The notes below the pieces were generated by a model, which saw only the letters and a list, made by a program, of their open reading frames with translations, ran no database searches and was not told the origin of the DNA. This document shows, one piece after another, positions 31,966 through 40,135 of a DNA stretch of 64,000 nucleotides. Source of the DNA: Propionibacteriaceae bacterium. Its GTDB lineage: Bacteria > Actinomycetota > Actinomycetes > Propionibacteriales > Propionibacteriaceae. The stretch covers positions 1 to 64,000 of the forward strand of contig JAUNKV010000001.1 of assembly GCA_030532575.1 (NCBI GenBank), written 5' to 3'. The stretch's first letter is position 1, and each line of letters opens with the position of its first letter. The translations under genes and the position numbers were made by a program.

Positions 31966-33387
31966 TCAGCGCTTGCGGCGCGCAGCCATGCGGCCGAGAA
32001 CCACGATGCCGAGAGCCAGGACGAACATCCCGATGCCACCGGCGATCAGGGCGACCTGACCGATGCCACCGGTCATCGGCAGCGCCGGCAGGTTCTGCTT
32101 GGTGTTCGGGACCGGCTTGTAGTTCTTGGCCCCGGCCTCGTTGGTGACATCCCCGCCGACGGTGAGGGTGCCACCGGTGACGGTGATCTCCTTCGGCGCG
32201 GCATCCAGCACGTAGCCGTTGGGGGCGGTGGTCTCCACGAGGTGGTACTGGCCGGGACGCAGCACCGGCAGGGTGACCGAACCGTCCTGACCGGTGGTGA
32301 TGTCATTCTGGACGACCTGGTTGCACTGGGCATCCAGGCAGAGCTGGAAGACCGCGTTGCTGAGCGCCTTGTTGTTCGACTGATCGAACTTGTAGATCTT
32401 CAGTTGGCCCCAGGTGGTCTGGGCCGTCACCTCGGCGGATTCGTTGTTGTTGATGGTGACCTTGGCGGTGTTGGTGAACACACCGTCCTGGGGCACCTGG
32501 CCGACGTCGGTGACATCGGTGACGATGCGGGTGCGCACCTTTTGGCCGGGGTTGGCGTTCAGCTTGTTCAGGCCACTGCCGGTGAAGGTGCAGACCACCG
32601 CCTGGGTGCAGTTGACATCCACGCCCTCCTCGATCTGGATGCCGTTGTCCAGCTGGATCGTGGTGGAACGGTGGGTCAGCCCAGCGGGCAGGGTGTCAGT
32701 GATGACATAGCTGTCCACCTGGGTGTCCTGCCCTCCGAGCGGGGCGTCGGTGGTGATGGTCCAGGTGACGTTCTTGCCGAAGTATCCGGCGGTGGCCACG
32801 TCGTCGGTGACCTCCTTCTGGATGTTCGCCACGGAGTTCTTCGGGTAGACGTGGACGGTGTAGTTCCACTCGTTACCGGTGTTGTAGGGCAGGGTGACCA
32901 GGAAGGGACGGCTGCCCAGCACGACCCCGGTGTTCGGGGCTCCGGTGTCGGACTCCACCACCAGGTACAGGCCGATCTCGAGACCCTCGAACCGAGCCAG
33001 GCCCGCTCCAGCGGTGGTCTCGGTCTGCTTCAGCTCAGCGGTGTGGCCGACGATGCTGTTACCGGCTTCGGGGGCCTGGACATTGGGCACCTGGGCCCAA
33101 CCGGTGGCCTTGGTCAGGTCCACGCTGCTGACCTTGTAGAGCTCGAAGGTGACCCCGTTGATGGGGGTACAGCCGGGCTGCTGCTCGGCACCGGTGGCTG
33201 CAGGCCCTGCCTGCGGCGGCTGAACACACTTGTGGATGTTCAGGCTCATGCCCTGCGGTGGCACCTGGATATTGCCGGGGGCCGGTGGTTCATCGGCCCG
33301 GGCCGACGCTGCTCCCCCGATCAGCGCCAGCGCGAATGCCGCCGAGAGCGCGAGCAGACGCGCCCCCGGGATCCTTCGCTGTGTCAT
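31966..33387 (-). CDS. Backbone pilin, isopeptide-forming, LPMTG-anchored
   Basis: Major pilus shaft subunit of 473 residues. The signal peptide ends near residue 32; the N-domain carries YPKN with K183, the Lys that receives the sortase-made isopeptide bond; the middle and C-domains are Ig-like with an E-box (YHLVETTAPNGY, about 399-410) for internal isopeptide formation; the sorting signal is LPMTG at 436-440, then a helix and RRKR. ATG 33387 overlaps the adhesin stop (ATGA) and has GGAGG upstream. FimA/FimP-type pilins of Actinomyces have the same plan. Confidence 0.92.
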   Translation of the reverse strand: MTQRRIPGARLLALSAAFALALIGGAASARADEPPAPGNIQVPPQGMSLNIHKCVQPPQAGPAATGAEQQPGCTPINGVTFELYKVSSVDLTKATGWAQVPNVQAPEAGNSIVGHTAELKQTETTAGAGLARFEGLEIGLYLVVESDTGAPNTGVVLGSRPFLVTLPYNTGNEWNYTVHVYPKNSVANIQKEVTDDVATAGYFGKNVTWTITTDAPLGGQDTQVDSYVITDTLPAGLTHRSTTIQLDNGIQIEEGVDVNCTQAVVCTFTGSGLNKLNANPGQKVRTRIVTDVTDVGQVPQDGVFTNTAKVTINNNESAEVTAQTTWGQLKIYKFDQSNNKALSNAVFQLCLDAQCNQVVQNDITTGQDGSVTLPVLRPGQYHLVETTAPNGYVLDAAPKEITVTGGTLTVGGDVTNEAGAKNYKPVPNTKQNLPALPMTGGIGQVALIAGGIGMFVLALGIVVLGRMAARRKR

Positions 33388-36260
33388 TGTGTTCCCTCCA
33401 TTGTGTGTGAGACCTGACGGTTCGCCCTGAACCGTCGGAATGTGATGAGCCCGACTGCGAGCGCGATGAAGGCACCGCCGCCGAGAAGATAGAGATCGGC
33501 CGCCGTCCCCCCGGTCAGCGGCAGCACCGGCAGCACCGTCCGGGTGTTCTGGAACGGGGTTGCGACCTGGTGGGTCAGGGCCGAGGCCTCGATGCTGAAA
33601 ACCTCCTGCCGGGTCCCAAGCACATAGCCCAGCGGAGCCTGGGACTCGACCAGTTGCCACTGCCCCCAGGCCAGACCGGTGACGGTGAACCGTCCGCCCT
33701 GCGGGTCGTGATCCAGGCCCGTGCAGCTCGTGGCATCGGCGGCCACGCAGTCGGCCACATCCAGCACCGCGCCACCCGGGCCGGTGAGCCGGAATTCAGC
33801 CCTGCCAAGATCGAGGCCAGTGGTGGCGTCGGTCTTTCGCCACTGCACCGTGCCCAGAAGCCGTTCGTTTGGGATGGCTCCCAGGCTGGCAGGCTGGGCC
33901 ACGGCGGTGGCCGTGACCGCGATCTGGCGTGGGGCATCATCCAGCTGGTGACCGGCAGGGGCAGTGCGTTCCACCAGGGTGTAGTTCCCCCAGAGCAGAC
34001 CCTCCACCCGGAACGATCCGGCGGCCGGGTCGCGGTCGCGTCCGGTGCATGCCGCGGCATCGGCGGCCACGCAGTCGCTCACCTCGAGATTGTTGAGATT
34101 CCGCCCGGTGAGGGACCACACCGACCCGGCAAGCAGCTCCCCGCTCCCAGCTGAGGTCTTGGTCCAGGTCAGCGAGGCCGGCTGATCCTCGTTGATGAAG
34201 GTGGCCAGTCCCGCGGCCTCATCCCAGGTCATGCTCTGGAGCGTGTAGCCGATGCCTCGACCGGGTCGGTTGGCCTCGGTGAAGGTGAACTCCCCCGTCG
34301 CGGGGGCGACGAAGCTGTTGCGGTGGTTCGACAGCGTGCCACCGGGAACCGTGCGCGTGGTGTCATCGGCTTCACCGCCGAAATCCCCGGTGGCGGTGAG
34401 ATTCCAGGAACCGGAGGTGTCGGCGTGGTCGTCGTAGCGGCTTTGCACGAGCTTGATGAGGCTGATGATCCGGTAGTCCTCCCTGGCACACGGCACGGCG
34501 GGTGAGGAGTTCCAGCCGGAGGCGCTGCGTGGATTGCACTGCACTCCGGTCACCGGGACATCCGGGCCGCCGTGCTGCCCCCAGGCGACGTTGCCGACCC
34601 TGCGGTCCCCTCCCACCTTCAACCGGACCTGATAGGTGATTCGAACGGTGCCACCGATGGGCAGAGGACCGTGCCAGGAGATCTGTTTGGTCTGCTGGTC
34701 GAACACCGCTTGGTTGGGGGCCGAGGCCCCGTTGATGGTGGTGTTGAGGGATGTGGCCACGAAGGTGGCGTCATCGAGGACGCCTGTGAGGTCGTCGAAG
34801 ACGTGGGCCCTGTAGTCATTCGCGAACGCATCAGGGCCCTTGTTGGTGGCCTCGACGGTGTAGGTGACGAGATCGTTCACGAATTTGCGGCCCACGAGTG
34901 CATCAGAGCTCTTCTCCACCCTCAGCTCGGCCAACCGGATGACGTACGGATGGTCCTCGACCTCGCCGGTTGCGGTGAACCCGGTCGGGGAGGTCAGCTC
35001 GGCTGCGCTCTGGGCGGCACGCAACCGGAGATAGGTGCCGTTGGGGTTCGTCGAGGAACTGACCGCATCGGTTGGGACGCTCCAGCTGAGCGTTGCCGTG
35101 CCACCGCGACAGGCCACGGTGTTGGAGCCTTCCTGGGGGTCGAAGGTGCCGTTGGCGTTCCAGTCGACCCAGCCACGCACCTGGCCGCTCCCGGAGCACG
35201 TGATCGTCTCGGTTGCGGTTCCTCCAGGCGTGGCGATCCGTGCTGTGGCCTGGGAAAAGCCATCGTCCCCATCGTCGGGGGCGGTGTTTCCGCGTGGATC
35301 CGGGGTGATTCGTCTTCCCAGCACGATCGGTGGGTTCCCGAGATCGGTGAGGGTCGTGGTGAAGGCGTTCGTGGTGCCGTTCTGCAGGGGCTGCCCCGTC
35401 CAGGCGGGCTGGTACAGGGCAAGGGCCTCACCGTAACTGGCAGGAGCATCCCCGAAGTCGATGTGTTGGACCACCCCGACCGCTGCTGCGCTGGTGCCGT
35501 CTCCTTGGAAGCCGAAGATGCCCGAGGTGAGGCCGTTGACCGGAGCGACCTTCATGAAGCCCACGGCGGTGGGGCCCGATGGGCAGGCCAGACCGCTGGG
35601 CTCCAGCCGGACCCGCTCCTTTCCGTCATGAGGCTCCAGGATTGCCATCGTGTGCTGGGTGCAGCCGGAGTTGCGGTGGCGGTCGAGGAGATACCAGTCG
35701 GTTGCCGGGTCGGCCTCGGCGTGCACGGCGCCGATCCTGGCGAGCCTGTTGCTGGATTCAGCATCGGCGAAGGCCAAGCCGTCCAGAGGAACAGCTCTCC
35801 CGCCTGCTGGAAGTCCCGGGCCGAAGACGCGGGAGGAGCAGTCCACCTTGAAACGCACAAAGGCTCCCGAGGTGACGTTGGACAAAGCAGCGGTCATGGT
35901 GTTGGCTCTGCCTGTCCCGCCGATGTTGTAGAGGTCGTCGAAAGCATCCTTGGAGTAGCCGCCGGGAATGTAGACGCTGATCCCGGTGCGGGAATCCCCG
36001 AATCCAGTTCCGGTTGGTGGCTGAGAGATCGTACAGGTGTTGGTGATGGTGTAGGCCCCGACCTGGCGGCTGTCCTTCACGGTTTTCCCTGAAGCCGGAA
36101 TGAGCTCTTGCGAGTTTCCCCACTCGATCCAATTGATGGAATTCAGGAAACGGCCACTTCCTCCTGCGGCAAAACGCGCCTGCGAGCTGGGAGATGGGGT
36201 CAGCATCATCATCAGAAGGGTCGCGAGCAACAGCAGCCACACGCGACGAGTCCGGCTCAC
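33384..36260 (-). CDS. Pilus tip adhesin, CshA-like with GEVED domain, LPLTG-anchored
   Basis: A 958-residue surface protein. A signal peptide (to about 30) is followed by a CshA-type N-terminal adhesin region (about 35-265), a GEVED-type domain (about 280-460; a DFGDAPASYG start, WVDWNANGTFD, and the GEVEDHPY end), a DUF11/isopeptide-like region (about 465-610), two SpaA-type prealbumin repeats with E-boxes (LVERTAPAGH and LVESQAPLGY), and a sorting signal LPLTG at 913-917. GTG 36260 has GGAGAAG upstream; the longer frame was rejected because the signal peptide starts here. Absence of the shaft-type YPK motif supports a tip role. Confidence 0.85.
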   Translation of the reverse strand: MSRTRRVWLLLLATLLMMMLTPSPSSQARFAAGGSGRFLNSINWIEWGNSQELIPASGKTVKDSRQVGAYTITNTCTISQPPTGTGFGDSRTGISVYIPGGYSKDAFDDLYNIGGTGRANTMTAALSNVTSGAFVRFKVDCSSRVFGPGLPAGGRAVPLDGLAFADAESSNRLARIGAVHAEADPATDWYLLDRHRNSGCTQHTMAILEPHDGKERVRLEPSGLACPSGPTAVGFMKVAPVNGLTSGIFGFQGDGTSAAAVGVVQHIDFGDAPASYGEALALYQPAWTGQPLQNGTTNAFTTTLTDLGNPPIVLGRRITPDPRGNTAPDDGDDGFSQATARIATPGGTATETITCSGSGQVRGWVDWNANGTFDPQEGSNTVACRGGTATLSWSVPTDAVSSSTNPNGTYLRLRAAQSAAELTSPTGFTATGEVEDHPYVIRLAELRVEKSSDALVGRKFVNDLVTYTVEATNKGPDAFANDYRAHVFDDLTGVLDDATFVATSLNTTINGASAPNQAVFDQQTKQISWHGPLPIGGTVRITYQVRLKVGGDRRVGNVAWGQHGGPDVPVTGVQCNPRSASGWNSSPAVPCAREDYRIISLIKLVQSRYDDHADTSGSWNLTATGDFGGEADDTTRTVPGGTLSNHRNSFVAPATGEFTFTEANRPGRGIGYTLQSMTWDEAAGLATFINEDQPASLTWTKTSAGSGELLAGSVWSLTGRNLNNLEVSDCVAADAAACTGRDRDPAAGSFRVEGLLWGNYTLVERTAPAGHQLDDAPRQIAVTATAVAQPASLGAIPNERLLGTVQWRKTDATTGLDLGRAEFRLTGPGGAVLDVADCVAADATSCTGLDHDPQGGRFTVTGLAWGQWQLVESQAPLGYVLGTRQEVFSIEASALTHQVATPFQNTRTVLPVLPLTGGTAADLYLLGGGAFIALAVGLITFRRFRANRQVSHTMEGTQ

Positions 36261-36339
36261 TTCTCCCCCTTCTCCCCAAGGTCCAGCTGATGACGATAAG
36301 GCTTTCCCGGAAGCTCCGCAACGTGCCAAAAGTTAACAG

Positions 36340-36369
36340 TTGGTCGCCATTGGTGAATGTCTCTAGAAT
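36340..36369 (+). promoter_or_regulatory. Likely leaderless promoter of the PAC2 gene
   Basis: TAGAAT (36364-36369) lies 6 bases before ATG 36376, the spacing that gives a leaderless message; TTGGTC (36340-36345) 18 bases upstream is a plausible -35. The 115-base gap (36261-36375) must also drive the pilus genes on the other strand, for which no box pair stands out; it contains TTGGT twice and the palindrome GTTAAC. Confidence 0.45.
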
Positions 36370-36375
36370 GGGGGA

Positions 36376-37209
36376 ATGCAACAGCACTCGACCGACCAGC
36401 TGAGGGATCCCGCCGTCATCGTGGCGTTCAGTGGCTGGAACGATGCCGGAAGCGCAGCCAGTGACGCCCTCATGCATCTCATGGGGCAGCATCAGAGCTC
36501 GGAGATAGGCAGTATCGACGACGAGAGGTACTTCGACTTCCAGGTGACTCGGCCCCTGCTGCGTCGTTCAGCGGACGGTCCATGGATTCAGTGGCCACAC
36601 ATCTCGCTGCAGCTGATCCGACTGGCCGAACGTGATCTGATCCTCGCCGTGGGGCCGGAACCCAACCAGCTGTGGCGCTCCTTCGCCCGCGATCTGGTCA
36701 CCTGTGTTGCACGTTATGAGCCGACGGTGGTCCTGCTGCTCGGTGCGATGCTGAGTGACAGCCCTCACTCCCGCCCCTTCCCCGTTGCCATGTACACCTG
36801 GGACGAGAACCTCAAGGGCACCATGAACATCGAGGAGCTGACCTACGAGGGGCCGACCGGCATCACGGGAGTGGTTCACCAGATGTTCATCGCAGAAGGC
36901 ATCCCCTGCGCCTCGATGTGGGTCTCGATACCCCACTACGTGGCCTCCCCGCCGAACCCGAAGGGGCAGGCTGCCCTGCTGGAACGCATCGAGGACGTGC
37001 TCGGGGTGGGCCTCGGCAGTCGTGCTCTGGTCGCTGCGGCCGAGGACTGGGTCCAGGCCGTCGATGAACTGCGCTCGGAGGATCCGGAGGTGGCCGAGTA
37101 CATCGAGCAGTTGGAGGAGGCTCGGGACGCCACGGATGCTGAAGGAGCCACCGGGGAGTCCATCGCGGCCGAGTTCGAGAAATACCTCAGGGACCAGGGT
37201 GGAGGGTGA
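36376..37209 (+). CDS. PAC2 family protein
   Basis: A 277-residue protein of the PAC2 family (proteasome-assembly-chaperone-like fold), widespread in actinobacteria and of unknown role there. Recognisable: VIVAFSGWNDAGSAAS near residues 14-29, DFQVTRP near 53, EPNQLWRSF near 94, LLLGAMLSD near 119, and IPHYVASPPNPKG near 195. The C-terminal 50 residues are acidic. No proteasome genes are in the window. It is a single plus-strand gene ending 16 bases before rpe. Confidence 0.88.
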   Translation: MQQHSTDQLRDPAVIVAFSGWNDAGSAASDALMHLMGQHQSSEIGSIDDERYFDFQVTRPLLRRSADGPWIQWPHISLQLIRLAERDLILAVGPEPNQLWRSFARDLVTCVARYEPTVVLLLGAMLSDSPHSRPFPVAMYTWDENLKGTMNIEELTYEGPTGITGVVHQMFIAEGIPCASMWVSIPHYVASPPNPKGQAALLERIEDVLGVGLGSRALVAAAEDWVQAVDELRSEDPEVAEYIEQLEEARDATDAEGATGESIAAEFEKYLRDQGGG

Positions 37210-37225
37210 GAGACACCCGAGACGC

Positions 37226-37879
37226 TCAGTGCCGACAGGCGGTGACAGCCGCCTCGCGGAGCCGACGGACCATCTCATCGGGGTCTGCGGCACGGTAGAC
37301 CGCGGAACCGGCGACGAAGGTGTCGGCACCTGCCTCGGCGCACCGTCCAATGGTCTCCAGCGACACCCCACCGTCCACCTGGAGCCAGATCGGACGCTCC
37401 CCCAGCAGCTGGCGGGTGCGGCGAATCTTCGGCAGCACCAGGTCCAGGAACTTCTGGCCCCCGAACCCCGGCTCCACCGTCATCAACAGCACCATGTCCA
37501 CCTCATCCAGCATGTCGGCGTAGCCGTCGATGGCGGTGGCGGGTTTCAGGGCCATCGACGCCCTCGCCCCACAGGACCGCAGTTCCCGGGCCAGACGGAT
37601 CGGGGCATGGGCCGCCTCCACGTGGAAGGTGACCGACTCCGCCCCGGCCTCGGCGTAGGCCGGAGCCCAGCGGTCCGGGTCCTCGATCATGAGGTGGACA
37701 TCCAGCATCTGGGAGGTGGCCTGACGGATTGCCTCCACCACCGGCAACCCCAACGACAGGTTCGGCACGAAATGGTTGTCCATCACGTCCACATGGACCG
37801 CATCCGCACTCGGGATGCGCTCGATCTCACGACCCAGCTGGGCGAAGTCGGCGTTGAGGATGCTCGGGGTGATGCGCAT
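37226..37879 (-). CDS. rpe: Ribulose-phosphate 3-epimerase
   Basis: Pentose phosphate enzyme interconverting ribulose-5-phosphate and xylulose-5-phosphate. It has 217 residues, TIM barrel; PSILNADF at 5-12, [12 protein letters not shown] near 29-40 (metal and catalytic Asp), HLMIEDP near 62, [12 protein letters not shown] near 131, and VDGGV near 168 (second Asp). It follows rsmB after 9 bases, the usual actinobacterial order. Confidence 0.96.
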   Translation of the reverse strand: MRITPSILNADFAQLGREIERIPSADAVHVDVMDNHFVPNLSLGLPVVEAIRQATSQMLDVHLMIEDPDRWAPAYAEAGAESVTFHVEAAHAPIRLARELRSCGARASMALKPATAIDGYADMLDEVDMVLLMTVEPGFGGQKFLDLVLPKIRRTRQLLGERPIWLQVDGGVSLETIGRCAEAGADTFVAGSAVYRAADPDEMVRRLREAAVTACRH

Positions 37880-37888
37880 GGCACCACC

Positions 37889-39217
37889 CTACTGGCCTGC
37901 CCGGGGAACGCGCAGCAGGGCCAGGAACATGGCATCGGTGGTGTGGCGGTGCGGCCAGAACTGCACGAAGGAGCCACAGCTGATGTCCGGCACCTCCGGC
38001 AGCAGGGCCGAGGCCTCGAGTGGCTGCAGGCCGTGCTCCACGACGGCGGCCTCCACCACCTGGGTGGTCTCGGCTCGATGCGGGGAGCAGGTCACGTAGG
38101 CGATCACTCCGCCCGGGGCACACAGTGCGACGGCGGAGCTCAGCAGGGCACGCTGCAGCGGGATGAGCTCCCCCAGATCCGAGGGCTGGCGTCGCCACCT
38201 CGACTCGGGGCGACGGCGCAGGGCCCCCAATCCGCTGCACGGGGCGTCCACCATGACCTTGGCGAATGGACCGTGCTGCTCCAGCAGACCGGTCTTCCGG
38301 CCGTCACTGCAGAGCACCGTCGCCGTGCCCTCGGGGTAGCACTGGAGGGCCTGCTCGACGAGACGGGCACGATGCGGGGCCACCTCGTTCGCCACCAGCC
38401 TCGTACCCTGGCTGGCGGCGAGCCCTGCGAGCAGAGCGGCCTTGCCGCCGGGACCCGCGCACAGGTCGAGCCACGGTCCGGGTGGGGCATCGGCCCCGGC
38501 CAGGGCGAGGGCCACCAGCTGCGAGGCCTCGTCCTGCACCCCTGCCCGGCCCTCCCGCACCGCTGGCAGAGCCGCGGGGTTCCCATCGAGGACAGCACCG
38601 TGGGGCGACCAGCGGGTCGGCACCGCAGGGCTGAGTTCTGTGCGCTCCGCCAGCCCGGGACGCACCACCAGTGTGGGCCGGGGCGCATCGTTGTTGGCGT
38701 CGAGGGCCGCTTCCAGCTCACCCTCAGGAAGCAGTTCGGCGTAGGCCTCGACGATCCAGCTCGGGTGGTGGTACCGGATGGCCAGACCCTGGATGGGCTC
38801 CCTGCCCTCGGCGAGCCGGGCAGTCCACTCCCCCAGATCATGTTCGGTGATGCGTCGTCCCACGGCATTGACCAGTCCCGTCACCCGATTCCCGACGGTG
38901 CTCCGGGCCAGCTCCACCGTGCTCGCCACCGCGGCTCGACCGGGAACCGACATCGACAGGGCCTGGTGGCACAGCAACCGGAGCAGATCCACCACGGCGG
39001 GTTGCATGGTGTTCAGTCTGCGCCCCGAAGCCGCCTCGATGATGAGGTCGTAGGTGCCGATCAGCCGTGAGGTGCCCGCCACCAGTTCAGTCACGAAGGC
39101 GGCGTCCCGGGCATCGAGCCCAGCCATGGCCAGCCGCTTGGCCAGGGCCAGGTTGGCGTAGGCCCCCTCCCCCGTCACGTCACGCAGCACGTCGAAGGCG
39201 ATCCGACGGGGGTTCAC
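37889..39217 (-). CDS. rsmB: 16S rRNA (cytosine-967-C5)-methyltransferase
   Basis: Makes m5C967 of 16S rRNA. It has 442 residues: NusB-like RNA-binding domain (about 1-140), then a Rossmann methyltransferase with LDLCAGPGGKAALL near 257, VDAPCSGLG near 327 and the catalytic-Cys motif YVTCSPHRAE near 377. Starts at GTG 39217, overlapping the fmt stop (GTGA). The NusB domain and the catalytic motif are both intact. Confidence 0.94.
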   Translation of the reverse strand: MNPRRIAFDVLRDVTGEGAYANLALAKRLAMAGLDARDAAFVTELVAGTSRLIGTYDLIIEAASGRRLNTMQPAVVDLLRLLCHQALSMSVPGRAAVASTVELARSTVGNRVTGLVNAVGRRITEHDLGEWTARLAEGREPIQGLAIRYHHPSWIVEAYAELLPEGELEAALDANNDAPRPTLVVRPGLAERTELSPAVPTRWSPHGAVLDGNPAALPAVREGRAGVQDEASQLVALALAGADAPPGPWLDLCAGPGGKAALLAGLAASQGTRLVANEVAPHRARLVEQALQCYPEGTATVLCSDGRKTGLLEQHGPFAKVMVDAPCSGLGALRRRPESRWRRQPSDLGELIPLQRALLSSAVALCAPGGVIAYVTCSPHRAETTQVVEAAVVEHGLQPLEASALLPEVPDISCGSFVQFWPHRHTTDAMFLALLRVPRAGQ

Positions 39218-40128
39218 GTGAGGCTCCCGGAGACACCCTGCCGGGCCCAGTCGATGGCGGCCATCCGGCGTTTTCCGGGGGCCTGCACCTCGAGCAGCTC
39301 GACGGCTTCACCCCCACCACAGCCCAGGAACACCTGCTTCTTCGTCACGTGCAGCTCCCCCGGGCCCAGGGGAACGGGAGAACTGGCCCCGGTCACCCGG
39401 AAGAGCTTCAGCCGCTGTCCCCGGTACTCGCACCAGGCACCGGGTTCCGGGGAGCATCCCAGGACATGGTTGCGCACCTGATCGGCAGGAAGGCAGAAGT
39501 CCACCCTGGCCAGCTCCGGGGTGATCTTCGGGGCCAGCGTGATCCCGTCTGCGGCCTGCGGGCTGGGCTCAGCCCCGGCCTCGACGGCATCCAGGGTGCG
39601 CACCAGCTGTTCTGCCCCGGATGTGGCCAGCTCGGCCAGCAGCTCCCCAGCGGTCAGTTCAGGCATGGGACGCGACTCCACGTCGAAGACCGGTCCGGCG
39701 TCGAGCTCAGCGACGATGCGGAAACAGCTGGTCCCGATCCGCTGGTCCCCCGCCATCACCGCACGCTGCACCGGGGCGGCCCCGCGCCACCTGGGCAGCA
39801 CCGAGAAATGGAGGTTGATCCAGCCGAGCGGCGGGATCTCCAACGCCTCTCGGGGCAGCAGCGCCCCGTAGGCCACGACCGGACAGGCGTCCGGGCCGAG
39901 CTCACGCAGCCGTGCCAGGAAATCCTCGTCACGCGGGTGATGGGGTTTCAGGACCTCGATCCCCAGCTCCATCGCCCGCTGGGCCACCGGGGAAGGTTGC
40001 AGCCTACGTCCCCGACCGGAGGGAGCATCGGGGCGGGTGAGCACCGCCAGCAGCTCGTGGCGTGATTCGGCGATGGCCTCCAGTGCGGGCACGGCCACCT
40101 CAGGGGTTCCGGCGAAGACGAGTCTCAT
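39214..40128 (-). CDS. fmt: Methionyl-tRNA formyltransferase
   Basis: Formylates initiator Met-tRNA. It has 304 residues. MRLVFAGTPEVAVP starts the Rossmann domain; catalytic Asn-His-Asp positions are visible in NLHFSVLPRWRGAAPVQRA (near 107) and in MDAGP-type LDAGPVFD (near 146); a C-terminal OB-like domain follows from about 205. It lies 7 bases after priA. The normal partner def is not in the window. Confidence 0.95.
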   Translation of the reverse strand: MRLVFAGTPEVAVPALEAIAESRHELLAVLTRPDAPSGRGRRLQPSPVAQRAMELGIEVLKPHHPRDEDFLARLRELGPDACPVVAYGALLPREALEIPPLGWINLHFSVLPRWRGAAPVQRAVMAGDQRIGTSCFRIVAELDAGPVFDVESRPMPELTAGELLAELATSGAEQLVRTLDAVEAGAEPSPQAADGITLAPKITPELARVDFCLPADQVRNHVLGCSPEPGAWCEYRGQRLKLFRVTGASSPVPLGPGELHVTKKQVFLGCGGGEAVELLEVQAPGKRRMAAIDWARQGVSGSLT

Positions 40129-40135
40129 CAGTGTC

